Numbered from the stretch's first letter, positions 44,117 through 53,964 are shown. The stretch is DNA of 64,000 nucleotides from Mesonia algae (GCF_003253545.1 NZ_QKYV01000003.1:124001-188000); one strand, 5' to 3'. Notes: generated from the sequence alone by a model not told the origin. Numbers and translations: made by a program.

Positions 44117-47100
44117 TTATCTTATTACCAATTTATGTGTCTTAGATTGGCTTGAAGTTGATACTTTTAAAAGATATACTCCAGAAGACATTGCCGATAA
44201 ATCTAATTGACTTGCTCCTGCTGTAATCGTATTTTGATATACTAATCTTCCTGAAATATTATATACGTTTACCTGAATATGATTTGTGATACTAGGATCA
44301 ATTTCGATGTTTACATTTCCTTGAGATGGGTTAGGGTAAATAGAACTAATATCTATTTGTCTTGTTTCATCTACAGTTAAAACACCTCCAAATTCAAAAG
44401 CTCCAATGTCTCTTGTTCCATCAATAACATAGTTACGTTGATCGTTAAACATATCTGTTGAATCACCTGCATCAACTGCTGGACTTCCACTCATTAGAGC
44501 AATAGTCATGGTTTCACCACCATTATCTTGTAGCGTAGATAACATTGGAGAAACATCTATTAAATCATTAGCCTGGTCTACAAACGTAGATTCATCATCA
44601 TTACCTATTAGATTATAATCTTGAGATGTAAACGTGCCTGTAACATCATTACCCATTACTGAAGTATTATCTGAAACTATTGTATTTTTTATATCTACTG
44701 CTGTCAATGCAGAAATACCTCCACCAGTATTGGTTGCTGTATTAAACGCTATCGTGGACGCGTTAATTGACATCACATCATTATTTGAAATTCCACCACC
44801 ATCTGCACTTGCAGAGTTTGAAGCAAAAGTACTTGTCATAATATTTGCAGTTCCCATATCATTAGATAATCCTCCTCCAACACCGTTGGTAGCTGAATTA
44901 TTAGAAATTGTTGAAGTTTCGATATTCGTTATACCTCCGTTGTTGTAGATTCCTCCACCGTCACCATCAGACAAGTTATCATCTATAGTTGTTCTAGAAA
45001 TATTCATGGTTGCTCCTACTTGATTCCAAAGACCACCACCTTCATTTGCAGCAGAATTACCTGAAACTAAAGACATATCTATACTGAATTGTGTAGCAGC
45101 TGAAATATGTACTGCTCCTCCATTTCCTGGATTTGCTGTTCCTGCTAAACCATTTACATCGTTATTCGTTAATTCTGAATCTGTAATTATCACTGTTCCA
45201 TCAATAACTTCTATAGCTCCACCTGCTCTGTTTGCAGAATTACTATCTAAAATAGATTCATCTATAATGATGGTACCGGCAAGAGATAAAACACCTCCTC
45301 CAGAACCAGAAGTTCCTGTAGCCGAATTATTGGTAATTTCTGAATCATCCATGATATTTACAATTCCTCCTTGATTGTAAACTCCACCACCACCAGTTGT
45401 AGCAGCGTCTCCTTCAGCAGTATTGGCATCAACAATTACTCCGTCAAGATTCATAGTTCCCGTACCGTTCCATAATCCACCACCTTGAAAAGCAGCCATA
45501 TTATTGGTTATTGTACCTCCGTCGATATTTACATCTCCAGCGCCTGAAACGTGTATTGCTCCACCGCTCCCTGGATTCTCAACAGCACCTGGAGCGACTC
45601 CAGCATTGTTTCCGTCTAAAGTAACGTTCGTTAATGAAACTCCTACACCTGTACCAGAATTATCTTCGATTCCTCCTCCTGCTCTGTTGGCCACGTTATC
45701 TGAAATTTCTGAATTCGTAATACTTACCATCGCTCCAGCATCATTTAAAATTCCTCCACCAGAACCCGATATTCCATTAGCTACATTATTAGTAATCATA
45801 GTATTGTTAGTAATGGTAAGGGTTCCGCTAAGGTTATAGATTCCTCCACCTCCATGGTCTGAATCATTTCCGCTTGCAGTATTCCCATCGATAGTTACTC
45901 CGTCAACACTCATCATTCCTGATCCGTTCCAAAGACCTCCACCTTCACTAGCTGCCATATTGTTGTTTACTGTTCCGCCTACAATATCAATACTTCCTGA
46001 TCCACTTACATGTAAACCACCACCATTTCCTGGAGCTGCAGTTGCATCTGGACCAACTCCTGCATTGTTTCCGTTAAGGGTAACATTATCAAGCTCAATT
46101 AAACCACTACCAGAGTTATCTTCGATTCCTCCTCCTGCTCTATTGGCTATATTATCTGAAATTTCTGAATTTAAAATAGAAATATTTCCTCCATTACCAT
46201 TATCATCGTTATCATTTAAAATTCCTCCACCAGAACCAGATGTCCCATCGGCTACATTGTTAGAAATTACAGTATTATTTAAAATGGTAAGGGTTCCGCT
46301 AAGGTTATAAATACCTCCTCCACCGTGGTCAGAGTTATTACCGCTAGCAGTATTTCCGTCAATCGTTACTCCGTCAATTGTCATGGTCCCGCTTCCGTTC
46401 CAAAGACCACCACCTTCTCTGGCAGCTATGTTGTTATTTACAGAACCATCGGTAATATTTACATCACCCGCTCCTGTAACGTGTAAAGCTCCTCCATTTC
46501 CTGGAGCAGCAGTTGCATTTGGGACCACACCTGCATTGTTACCATTAAAAGTAACATTATTGAGCGTTAGGTTTAATCCTGCACCAGAATTATCTTCAAT
46601 TGCTCCTCCTGCTCTATTCGCTATATTATCTGTAAAATCTGAATCATTTACAGTTAGTGTTGCTCCTGCGTCTAGAAAAATAGCTCCTCCAGAACCAGAA
46701 GTTCCGTTAGCTTGATTATCTGTAAAGTTACAATCATCTAATGTTAATGTGGTTGTAGCTCCTGAAACGTAGATTGCTCCTCCATCCATTTCCTCTCCAT
46801 TAACAAAATCTATATTATTAATATCTACCGTACCTGCAGTAACATTAAAAATTCTGCCCGTATTATCGGCATCAATTTCAACGTTGATTAGAGTACCCCC
46901 ATTAATAGTTAAGGTTTTATCGATAGTTATTTCACTGTCAAGATCTATTGTTCCTACTAAAAGGCCAAAAGTGATCACATCACCTGGCTGAGCATCCATA
47001 ATTTCTTGACGTAAACTACCAGTCCCACTATCGTTACCGTTAGATACTTGTGCCAAGACTTCTTGGTTTGAAAACATAGCTGTTATCGCAATAAAAGCTA

Positions 47101-47119
47101 AAAATGTAATTTTTTTCAT
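44117..47119 (-). CDS. secreted repetitive parallel-beta-helix protein with type IX sorting domain
   Basis: 1000 residues. The signal peptide ends in VLAQ (about residue 24). Residues 95-900 consist of Gly/Asn-rich turns such as GGGIYNLSGTLTI and SGSGGGILN, as in parallel beta-helix polymorphic-outer-membrane-like proteins. Three units of 152-158 residues are highly similar (168-325, 326-477, 478-629), with a degenerate fourth. The last 75 residues (from about IYPNPSQGNVNIEI) are a type A T9SS C-terminal domain ending KTHKLVIR, so export to the cell surface by T9SS is expected. Adhesion is possible; nothing proves it. Confidence 0.88.
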   Translation of the reverse strand: MKKITFLAFIAITAMFSNQEVLAQVSNGNDSGTGSLRQEIMDAQPGDVITFGLLVGTIDLDSEITIDKTLTINGGTLINVEIDADNTGRIFNVTAGTVDINNIDFVNGEEMDGGAIYVSGATTTLTLDDCNFTDNQANGTSGSGGAIFLDAGATLTVNDSDFTDNIANRAGGAIEDNSGAGLNLTLNNVTFNGNNAGVVPNATAAPGNGGALHVTGAGDVNITDGSVNNNIAAREGGGLWNGSGTMTIDGVTIDGNTASGNNSDHGGGGIYNLSGTLTILNNTVISNNVADGTSGSGGGILNDNDDNGNGGNISILNSEISDNIANRAGGGIEDNSGSGLIELDNVTLNGNNAGVGPDATAAPGNGGGLHVSGSGSIDIVGGTVNNNMAASEGGGLWNGSGMMSVDGVTIDGNTASGNDSDHGGGGIYNLSGTLTITNNTMITNNVANGISGSGGGILNDAGAMVSITNSEISDNVANRAGGGIEDNSGTGVGVSLTNVTLDGNNAGVAPGAVENPGSGGAIHVSGAGDVNIDGGTITNNMAAFQGGGLWNGTGTMNLDGVIVDANTAEGDAATTGGGGVYNQGGIVNIMDDSEITNNSATGTSGSGGGVLSLAGTIIIDESILDSNSANRAGGAIEVIDGTVIITDSELTNNDVNGLAGTANPGNGGAVHISAATQFSIDMSLVSGNSAANEGGGLWNQVGATMNISRTTIDDNLSDGDGGGIYNNGGITNIETSTISNNSATNGVGGGLSNDMGTANIMTSTFASNSASADGGGISNNDVMSINASTIAFNTATNTGGGISALTAVDIKNTIVSDNTSVMGNDVTGTFTSQDYNLIGNDDESTFVDQANDLIDVSPMLSTLQDNGGETMTIALMSGSPAVDAGDSTDMFNDQRNYVIDGTRDIGAFEFGGVLTVDETRQIDISSIYPNPSQGNVNIEIDPSITNHIQVNVYNISGRLVYQNTITAGASQLDLSAMSSGVYLLKVSTSSQSKTHKLVIR
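45233..46618 (-). repeat. three tandem coding repeats of about 460 bp
   Basis: Units at 46145-46618, 45689-46144 and 45233-45688 encode 158, 152 and 152 residues, each starting NRAGG and containing EGGGLWNGSG and SGSGGG. Units 1 and 2 are the most alike, which suggests recent duplication or gene conversion. Confidence 0.85.
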
Positions 47120-47258
47120 AGTTAATTTTATTTGGTTAAACTTGTGGGTATATACGTTCTGAAAAATCTAAAGGTTTTTCAGAATCAATGATTTAACTCT
47201 TAATTAACTTTTTGAAAAGCGGGGATTATGTTTTCTTAAAACATTAACATCTTATACG

Positions 47259-47296
47259 AAAAATGCCCAAATTTTCATTTGGGCATTTAATTTTTA
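47259..47296 (-). terminator. intrinsic terminator downstream of the M1 peptidase gene
   Basis: AAATGCCCAAA and TTTGGGCATTT pair perfectly; on the minus strand a T run follows. It lies about 20 bases after the stop codon. Confidence 0.88.
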
Positions 47297-47310
47297 TTTA
47301 TCTGTTGATC

Positions 47311-49245
47311 TTATTCTTTAGACCACATATCATTTTGTCCGTTAACATCAGCCAGCTTTTTTTCTGGGTCAAATTCTACAGATTTAATTTCTTTTGTGGT
47401 TTCTATAAAATGTTCCCAAGTGTCTCCACGTTGCCATATTTCCACCGGAAGGTTTATTTTTTCTGAAGATCCATCATTCATTTTTACCAATAATCTTACT
47501 GGCACAGGAATTTCTTCTACTTTTTCTATTTTAATGAGGTAACCTTTTTCATTTTTCTCTATTCCATTTACAGCAATATCGATATTCTCTGTTCCGTAAA
47601 ACCATCCTTTCCAAAACCAAGAAAGATTTTCTCCTGTGGCGTTTTCCATATGATTGAAAAAATCTGAAGGTTGTGGATGCTTAAATGCCCAAGTTTTAAT
47701 GTATGATTTAAAAGCATAATCAAAACGTTCTGGCCCTATAATATATTCACGCAACATCAATAAACCTGCAGCTGGCTTATAGTATGCCGTGTAGCCTAAG
47801 TTTCTTAAATTGGTTACATCTGGGTAATTATCTATTCCTTCTCTATTTTCGCTAGTTAAATAACTTTTTAGCATTCTCACATTTCCTAAAGAAGCAGGAT
47901 ACTCTCCATTATTAAATGCCAAGGTACTGTAATGATTGATGAACGTATTGAAACCTTCATCCATCCACGCATATCTTCTTTCATTACTTCCTACGATCAT
48001 TGGGAACCAGTTATGACCAAATTCGTGATCTGTTACTCCCCAAAGAGAAGCTCCTTTGCTCTTCCAGCTACAAAAGTTTAAGCCAGGATATTCCATTCCT
48101 CCAATATCAGCAGCTACATTTACAGCACTGGTATAAGGATATTCAAAATAGTTTTTAGAGTAAAACTCTACAGATTCTTTAGAATACTCGGTAGATCTCG
48201 TCCAAGCTTCTTCGCCATCACTTTCTTTAGGATAGGCAGACTGCGCCAATCCTGTTTTTCCTTCCGATAAGTTTATTTTTGCGGCATCCCAAATAAATGC
48301 TGGAGAAGATGCAAAAGCAACGTCTCTTGTATTTTCCATTTTAAAGTGCCAAGTCAACATTCCGTTATTTTTAACGTTAGAAGACCTCTCACCTACTTCA
48401 CTAGGTTTTACAATGTAAACGGTTTCATTACTTTCTTTAGCTTTTTCCCATCTTTCTAATTGTTTTTTAGTTAAAACATCTTTAGGGTTTTGAAGCTCAC
48501 CAGAACCTACAACGGTATGATTATACGGTGCGGTAACTTTATAATCGTAATTTCCGTAATCTACGTAAAACTCCCCTGCTCCTAAATATGGCTCGGTATT
48601 CCAACCTACTACATCATCAAACACAGCTACTTTAGGGAACCATTGTGCCAAAGCGTAAATAGTCCCTTGTTCTACATCTAGTCTTCCCATACGATCCATT
48701 CCTTCTACAGGAATTTTATAAGAGAAATTCATTTTCACAGTTGCTTTCCCTCCATTAGCTTTAATAGGCTTATCAAAGAAAACTTGCATTCTAGTATCGT
48801 TAATAAGGTATTTGTTAGAAGTTTGTCCAGCCGATTTTGCAGAAAAATTTGAAACTGTATAACCTCCTTCTACATCTCCATTGTATCGATTTCCTCTCAT
48901 AGGTGTAGTTAAAGTACCTCTTGAAGAATCTGTAAACCTGTTTTGTTCTAAGTAAAGCCACATAAAGTCTAAAGTTTCTGGACTGTTATTGGTGTACTCT
49001 ATCTCAATATTCCCAGTAATTTTATGGGTTTTGTCATCTAGGGTTACTTCTATTTGATAGTCGGCACTATTTTGCCAATACTCTGCTCCCGGTTTACCCG
49101 AAGCCGTTCTAAAAGCAGAACCTTGACGGTACATTAACTCATCAAAATTTTGCTGATTGTTTTCTTTTGCTTCTGGCACTTGCGCCCAAGTCATAAAAGA
49201 ACACAATACAGTTACAATGAAAAAATAGGATTTTAAGTTTCTCAT
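47311..49245 (-). CDS. M1 family metallopeptidase
   Basis: 644 residues with a signal peptide (to about residue 21). The zinc site is H407-E408-x-x-H411 with the downstream ligand E430 (HEFGHNWFPM and WMDEGFN). The exopeptidase motif reads GGMEYPGL in place of the usual GAMEN. It is a periplasmic or surface aminopeptidase-like enzyme. Twelve bases separate it from the upstream HAD gene, so both are likely on one transcript. Confidence 0.93.
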   Translation of the reverse strand: MRNLKSYFFIVTVLCSFMTWAQVPEAKENNQQNFDELMYRQGSAFRTASGKPGAEYWQNSADYQIEVTLDDKTHKITGNIEIEYTNNSPETLDFMWLYLEQNRFTDSSRGTLTTPMRGNRYNGDVEGGYTVSNFSAKSAGQTSNKYLINDTRMQVFFDKPIKANGGKATVKMNFSYKIPVEGMDRMGRLDVEQGTIYALAQWFPKVAVFDDVVGWNTEPYLGAGEFYVDYGNYDYKVTAPYNHTVVGSGELQNPKDVLTKKQLERWEKAKESNETVYIVKPSEVGERSSNVKNNGMLTWHFKMENTRDVAFASSPAFIWDAAKINLSEGKTGLAQSAYPKESDGEEAWTRSTEYSKESVEFYSKNYFEYPYTSAVNVAADIGGMEYPGLNFCSWKSKGASLWGVTDHEFGHNWFPMIVGSNERRYAWMDEGFNTFINHYSTLAFNNGEYPASLGNVRMLKSYLTSENREGIDNYPDVTNLRNLGYTAYYKPAAGLLMLREYIIGPERFDYAFKSYIKTWAFKHPQPSDFFNHMENATGENLSWFWKGWFYGTENIDIAVNGIEKNEKGYLIKIEKVEEIPVPVRLLVKMNDGSSEKINLPVEIWQRGDTWEHFIETTKEIKSVEFDPEKKLADVNGQNDMWSKE

Positions 49246-49257
49246 ACTTCTATTAGG

Positions 49258-49917
49258 TTAGTTAAAATATTGATTAATTTGAGGGTAATTTATTTCCGTA
49301 AAGTGGGTAATAATTTTATCTGCTTGAGAATAGTCTTGATTTTTTGAATGCGGACTTTTAAATGCTACACAAAAAATGTTAGCTGCTTTTGCTGCTTTTA
49401 TGCCACTTGTAGAATCCTCTATCACCATGCAATTCTCTACAGGAAAGCCTGAAGATTGAGCAGCTTTTTGAAAAATCTCGGGATGAGGTTTAGACGCTTT
49501 TAAATCGGCTCCACTAAGTTTATCAACAAAATATTGATTTAATTCAAAACGATCAAATACGCTATTAATAGTTCCCATAGAAGCTGAAGAAGCCAACACA
49601 AGAGTAAGACCTGCTTGGTAATAATTTTCTATTAACGCTCTCACCCCGTGAATTAAATCTAGATCTGGATCTGATTTAAAAAGTTCTTTAAAAATAGATC
49701 TTTTTTTATCTACTAATTCTTGTGGATCATTAGGTAATTTAAAATACTCACACAACTGTCTACAAACATTAATGGTAGATTGTCCAGTAAAGGTTTGGTA
49801 ATGTTTTTCTGAAACATCTATTTGATAATGTTCAAACATTCCAAAATAGGCTTTATGATGAAGCGGTTCTGTATCTACAATTACCCCGTCCATATCAAAT
49901 AACACAGCTTTTAGCAC
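49258..49917 (-). CDS. HAD-family hydrolase, beta-phosphoglucomutase-like
   Basis: 219 residues. HAD motif I is DMDGVIVDTEP (nucleophile Asp at residue 8), motif II is LASSAS, and motif III/IV is KPHPEIF and VIEDSTSGIKAA. The helical cap domain between motifs I and II fits subclass IA. It could be a sugar-phosphate phosphatase or phosphomutase; the substrate is unknown. It precedes the M1 peptidase gene by 12 bases. Confidence 0.9.
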   Translation of the reverse strand: MLKAVLFDMDGVIVDTEPLHHKAYFGMFEHYQIDVSEKHYQTFTGQSTINVCRQLCEYFKLPNDPQELVDKKRSIFKELFKSDPDLDLIHGVRALIENYYQAGLTLVLASSASMGTINSVFDRFELNQYFVDKLSGADLKASKPHPEIFQKAAQSSGFPVENCMVIEDSTSGIKAAKAANIFCVAFKSPHSKNQDYSQADKIITHFTEINYPQINQYFN

Positions 49918-49975
49918 GATAAATCAATTTTACGCCGAATATACGAGCAATGTGTTACTTTAAAAAATAAAACTT

Positions 49976-50458
49976 CTACATTTTAAGGAGCTTTTGGATG
50001 TCATTTTCTATGCTTTGAGGCTTGGTAGTTGGGGCATATCTTTTATAAGGATTACCCTTGGCATCTATTAAGAATTTAGTGAAATTCCATTTAATTTTAC
50101 TTCCTAAAAATCCTCCTAGGTTGTTTTTAAGGTATTTAAAAATAGGATGAGTATTTTTTCCATTTACATCTATTTTTTCCGTTAACGGAAAAGTAACACC
50201 AAAGTTCATCTCACAAGCCGATTGCATGTCGTCATCATTTACTGGTTCTTGCCCCATAAATTGATTACAAGGAAAACCGATAATTACCAATCCGCTGTCT
50301 TTATATTTTTGATGAAGATCTTCTAAGTCCTTAAATTGAGATGCTAAACCGCATTCTGTAGCCGTATTTACAATTAAAACCACTTTATTTTTAAAAGATT
50401 TAAAATCGATGGTTTTACCGTTAGAACTTTTTATTTGATGGGAATAGAACTTATTCAT
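49976..50458 (-). CDS. glutathione peroxidase family protein
   Basis: 160 residues with the thioredoxin fold. The active-site segment is NTATECGLA with Cys36 in place of selenocysteine. The second signature IIGFPCNQFMGQEP supplies the conserved Gln and resolving Cys, and WNFTKFLID the conserved Trp/Asn. In bacteria such enzymes usually use thioredoxin to reduce hydroperoxides. A TTTTCCGTTAACGGAAAA palindrome lies in the coding sequence. Confidence 0.94.
   Translation of the reverse strand: MNKFYSHQIKSSNGKTIDFKSFKNKVVLIVNTATECGLASQFKDLEDLHQKYKDSGLVIIGFPCNQFMGQEPVNDDDMQSACEMNFGVTFPLTEKIDVNGKNTHPIFKYLKNNLGGFLGSKIKWNFTKFLIDAKGNPYKRYAPTTKPQSIENDIQKLLKM
50175..50192. repeat. 18-bp palindrome TTTTCCGTTAACGGAAAA
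   Basis: Perfect palindrome inside the glutathione peroxidase gene; its 16-bp core recurs at 56701-56716 in the Crp-type regulator gene, read in a different frame. Confidence 0.65.
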
Positions 50459-50520
50459 TTGTTTTTATTACAAAACTCTTTATTTATTCATTACCAAGCT
50501 GTGTAACAAATGTTAAAATA

Positions 50521-50556
50521 AAAAGCCTGTCTTTAAGATTAAGAGGACAGGCTTTA
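50521..50556 (-). terminator. intrinsic terminator downstream of the oxidoreductase gene
   Basis: AAAGCCTGTC and GACAGGCTTT pair perfectly around a 13-base loop; on the minus strand a T run follows. It lies about 23 bases after the stop codon of 50579-51577. Confidence 0.88.
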
Positions 50557-50578
50557 AAATTTATTTAAACTAGAAGGC

Positions 50579-51577
50579 TTAGCTAGTTTTCACTACCATT
50601 TTACCTTTATTTTTTCCATCAAAAAGATCTATGAATGCTTGCGGAGTATTCTCAAATCCCTCTACAATAGTTTCTTCAAACTTTAATTTATCTTCCTGAA
50701 GCCAAGTAGCCAATTGCTTAATACCATCTTGAAATTGATCTTGATAATTTCTAACAATAAAACCTTGCATCTTAGCGCTATTCTTTACCAAAATTGGCTC
50801 TACCCTTGGTCCTGTTGGCATTTCAGTTTCATTATATAAAGAAATTGCTCCACAATTTATTACGCGAGCAAAGTGATTGATATTAGCCAAAACACCATCT
50901 GAAACTTCACCTCCTACATTATCAAAATATACATCTACTCCATTTGGCGCTCCTTCATTAATTGCTTTAGCCATATCTTGAGTAGTTTTGTAATTTACTG
51001 CTTCATCATAACCAAACTTTTCTTTAAGCATTTGCACTTTTTCATCGCTACCTGCTATTCCTACAGTTTTCAAGCCTTTAATTTTTGCGATTTGACCTAC
51101 TACACTTCCTACTGCTCCAGCGGCTCCACTCACAACAATAGTTTCTCCTTCTTTTGGCTCTCCAATATCGGTTAGACCAAAATAAGCGGTTAAGCCTGTC
51201 ATTCCCAAAATACCCAAATAAGCAGATAGTGGTGCTTGATTAGCGTCTACTTTTCTTAAGTTTTCCCCGTTAGAAGTCTGAATCTTTTTCCAAGGTAAGT
51301 TACCCATTAAAAAATCTCCCTCGCTAAAGGAGTCATTTTTAGATTGGGTTACTTTTACAACAAGCGCAGAGCTCATTGGTTCGTCTAGCTTAAAAGGTTC
51401 TATGTAAGATTTTTGATCTTTCATTCTCCCTCTTAAATATGGATCTACAGATATATACTGGGCTTCTATTAATATTTCCCCATCATTCAGTTGTGGCTCA
51501 TCAATTTCACGAATCTCAAAATCTGATATTGATGGCTTTCCGTCTGGTCTATTTTTTAATAAAATTTCCTTATTCAT
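50579..51577 (-). CDS. NADP-dependent zinc-free MDR oxidoreductase (CurA/prostaglandin-reductase type)
   Basis: 332 residues. The NADP-binding Rossmann motif is VSGAAGAVGSVVGQIA. The start MNKEILLKNRPDGKPS, and the later SVDPYLRGRMKD and FDNVGG, are typical of the leukotriene B4/prostaglandin reductase-like branch, which lacks the zinc ligands of alcohol dehydrogenases. Relatives reduce the double bond of alpha,beta-unsaturated carbonyl compounds. The gene stands alone, divergent from 51736-52974. Confidence 0.92.
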   Translation of the reverse strand: MNKEILLKNRPDGKPSISDFEIREIDEPQLNDGEILIEAQYISVDPYLRGRMKDQKSYIEPFKLDEPMSSALVVKVTQSKNDSFSEGDFLMGNLPWKKIQTSNGENLRKVDANQAPLSAYLGILGMTGLTAYFGLTDIGEPKEGETIVVSGAAGAVGSVVGQIAKIKGLKTVGIAGSDEKVQMLKEKFGYDEAVNYKTTQDMAKAINEGAPNGVDVYFDNVGGEVSDGVLANINHFARVINCGAISLYNETEMPTGPRVEPILVKNSAKMQGFIVRNYQDQFQDGIKQLATWLQEDKLKFEETIVEGFENTPQAFIDLFDGKNKGKMVVKTS

Positions 51578-51735
51578 GTTTTTATTTCAAATTTAAAACG
51601 TTTGAAAGCTTTACTGTGTTAAGTTAATTCTAAACTTAATTTTAATATGTTAATGATTACTTACTGAAAATTTAACTTTTTTAAGATATTAATTTTCAGT
51701 ATCTTGTATACCTCCCACCTCTAAAAAACACCATT

Positions 51736-52974
51736 ATGGAAACAAAACCTTACACTCCTATTTTAGTCATCTTTATTTTCATTTTAAGTATGACTGTTTC
51801 TGCTCAAGAAGATTTTAAATCGTATCGAGGTTTTGTCATCAATGAGGTTACTGAAGAACCTATTACTGCTGCTAAAGTTGAAGTAAAAAACCACGACTTT
51901 TCTACGGTAACCAATAAAGAGGGAGAATTTACGCTTAAAATTCCGCGAAAGCTTACCAATGCAGTTATTACCATTTCTTATTTAGGTTATGAAAATAAAT
52001 CGCTTCATTTAAGAAATTTTAATGAAGAAAGAACTCGTATAGAACTTCTAGAATCTTCAGAGAAACTTAGTGAAGTCAATCTTTATCAAATTAAAGATGC
52101 ACTCTCGCTAGTTAAAAATTGCTTTTCAAAAAGAGGTGAAAACTATATGGACAACTCTATGGTAATGACTGGGTTTTACAGAGAAACCATTCAAATAGGA
52201 AGAAGAAATGTGTCTTTATCTGAAGCTGTAGTTAAAATTCATAAAGAGCCTTACACTTCTAATAAAAAAGATCGAGTTTCAATTTTTAAAGCTCGAAAAA
52301 ACACCGATTATTCAAGATTAGATACGCTTGCTTTAAAATTGAGAGGCGGCCCTTATAGTTCTTTGTATTTAGATGTAATGGAGTATCCAGAATTTTTATT
52401 TGAAGATGAACAACTTTCTAATTACACATTTTCTTTAGATGAACCTACAAGCATTAATAATCGTTATGTTCATCAAATAAATTTTGAAGAAAACGTAAAA
52501 AATAATTCTTGGTACAGTGGTACATTATATATTGATGCTGCCACCTCAACATTATTAAAAGCGAATTATAAATTAAATATTGAAAACCGAAAACTTGCTG
52601 CAAAAATGTTTGTGCACAGAAAGCCTGGAAGCGTAAAAGTTTATCCCGAACAAATTGAATACAAAGTAGATTATTTCGAAAAAAACGGGAAATGGTATTA
52701 CGGTCACAGCAGTGCTATGTTAGAATTTGTAGTAAACTGGAAAAAAAAATTATTCAATTCTAGGTTCATCTTAAACAATGAAATGATAGTTACTAATAGA
52801 GAAGAAACAACTAAAAACAATTTAAAAAAATCTAATTATATAAAACCATCTATTGTAATGGCCGATGATGTTTCTGGTTTTAGGGATAGTAATTTTTGGG
52901 GATCTAGCAATATTATTGAACCCGAAAAATCTATTCAAAATGCTATTGAGAAGATAAGGAAAAAATTAGATTAA
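51736..52974 (+). CDS. secreted carboxypeptidase-regulatory-like domain protein
   Basis: 412 residues. The signal peptide ends in VSAQ (about residue 24). A CarboxypepD_reg-like beta-sandwich spans about residues 30-110 (YRGFVINEVTEEPITAAKVE, FTLKIP). The rest is a beta-rich region also seen in DUF5686-like Bacteroidota proteins, but no TonB barrel follows. Its location is probably the outer membrane periphery. The function is unknown. Its stop overlaps that of the convergent methyltransferase in TTAA. Confidence 0.8.
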   Translation: METKPYTPILVIFIFILSMTVSAQEDFKSYRGFVINEVTEEPITAAKVEVKNHDFSTVTNKEGEFTLKIPRKLTNAVITISYLGYENKSLHLRNFNEERTRIELLESSEKLSEVNLYQIKDALSLVKNCFSKRGENYMDNSMVMTGFYRETIQIGRRNVSLSEAVVKIHKEPYTSNKKDRVSIFKARKNTDYSRLDTLALKLRGGPYSSLYLDVMEYPEFLFEDEQLSNYTFSLDEPTSINNRYVHQINFEENVKNNSWYSGTLYIDAATSTLLKANYKLNIENRKLAAKMFVHRKPGSVKVYPEQIEYKVDYFEKNGKWYYGHSSAMLEFVVNWKKKLFNSRFILNNEMIVTNREETTKNNLKKSNYIKPSIVMADDVSGFRDSNFWGSSNIIEPEKSIQNAIEKIRKKLD

Positions 52975-53435
52975 TAAACTACAGTGCCTTTTGTATTTCT
53001 ATCATACATGACAATGCTGCCAGCTACTGAAACATTTAAGCTTAATGCAGAAGAAAATTTGATGAGTTTGTGAGATTTTTTAATGGCTTGGTTAGATAAA
53101 CCATGGTCTTCTGCCCCCAATAAATAAACACCTCTTCGGGGGTGTTTAAATGTTTCTAATGGTTCTGCATCTTCTGTTAATTCCACACCAATTAATAAAG
53201 CGCTTTTAGGAAGATGCGCATAAAAATCATCAAAAGTATCATAATGAAAATAAGGCATAGCTCCTACAGCTTTATGGGTATCACTGGCCTGTTTTGAATA
53301 TCTATTACCAATAGTAAAAATAAAGCTTGCTCCTAGATTTTGTGCAGAACGCCATAAAACCCCTAAGTTTTCTGGTGTTTTACCATTTTGTATTCCTATC
53401 GCGAAAAACCCTTGCTCTAAATTATTAACTACCAT
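52971..53435 (-). CDS. SpoU/TrmH-family RNA methyltransferase
   Basis: 154 residues from the ATG at 53433-53435; another ATG six codons upstream (53453) is possible. SPOUT-fold signatures are GIQNGKTPENLGVLWRSA at the N-terminus, LLGAEDHGLS in the middle and SLNVSVAGSIVMYDR at the C-terminus, which together form the knotted SAM site. The enzyme 2'-O-methylates tRNA or rRNA; the target is not identified. It follows the Gre factor gene with a short gap. Confidence 0.9.
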   Translation of the reverse strand: MVVNNLEQGFFAIGIQNGKTPENLGVLWRSAQNLGASFIFTIGNRYSKQASDTHKAVGAMPYFHYDTFDDFYAHLPKSALLIGVELTEDAEPLETFKHPRRGVYLLGAEDHGLSNQAIKKSHKLIKFSSALSLNVSVAGSIVMYDRNTKGTVVY

Positions 53436-53466
53436 TAAAAAAATTTTATGCAAATATGCATGAAGA

Positions 53467-53964
53467 TTATGAATAATTAATGTCTAAAACCTGAATCGTT
53501 TTAGTTTCTGAACCTAATTTAAACGTAATTTCATCTCCTTGCTTTGCTCCCATTAAAGCTTTGGCTATAGGTGCTGTAAAACTTATTTTCTTTTCTTTTA
53601 CGTTCGCCTCATCAACGCCTACAATTTGAAAACTCTGTAACTTACCGTTTAATTGAAATTCCACATAACTACCAAATCTCACCTCGTCTTGAGGCTGATT
53701 AGATAAATTAATAACTCTAGCAGAATTTATTCTCTCATTTAGCAAAGCAAGTTTACCATCAATTACTGCTTGTTCTCTTCGTTTTGCTTGGTCATCTTTA
53801 AGATCAATAGCGGCTCTTTTTTGTTCTAATTCGCTCTTTTCTTCTAATAATTTTTCTTTACCATATTGAGTTACGTAATTTGTTACACCCAATGGTAGCG
53901 CTGCTCTTGGCGGAATTAAAGGTGCCTCCTCTTGATCTTCTTCTCTTACAAACCCTCTACTCAT
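53467..53964 (-). CDS. GreA/GreB-family transcription elongation factor
   Basis: 165 residues. An N-terminal coiled coil (about residues 35-80, rich in Glu/Lys) is followed by the FKBP-like C-terminal domain with VRFGSYVEFQL and IAKALMGAKQGDEITFKLG. It would rescue backtracked RNA polymerase. It has a Pro-rich N-terminal lead (APLIPPRAALPLG), closer to the GreB-like paralogues of Bacteroidota than to standard GreA. Confidence 0.92.
   Translation of the reverse strand: MSRGFVREEDQEEAPLIPPRAALPLGVTNYVTQYGKEKLLEEKSELEQKRAAIDLKDDQAKRREQAVIDGKLALLNERINSARVINLSNQPQDEVRFGSYVEFQLNGKLQSFQIVGVDEANVKEKKISFTAPIAKALMGAKQGDEITFKLGSETKTIQVLDINYS

Noticed and set aside
45233-46618. Possible CRISPR or satellite array
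   Set aside because: The repeats are about 460 bp long, in frame, and encode beta-helix coils; there are no short direct repeats with spacers.
44634-46715. Several Pro/Pro-rich open frames on the plus strand opposite the beta-helix protein
   Set aside because: They are antisense to Gly/Asn-rich repeats on the minus strand, repeat with the same period, and have no start signals; the minus-strand frame has a signal peptide and sorting domain.
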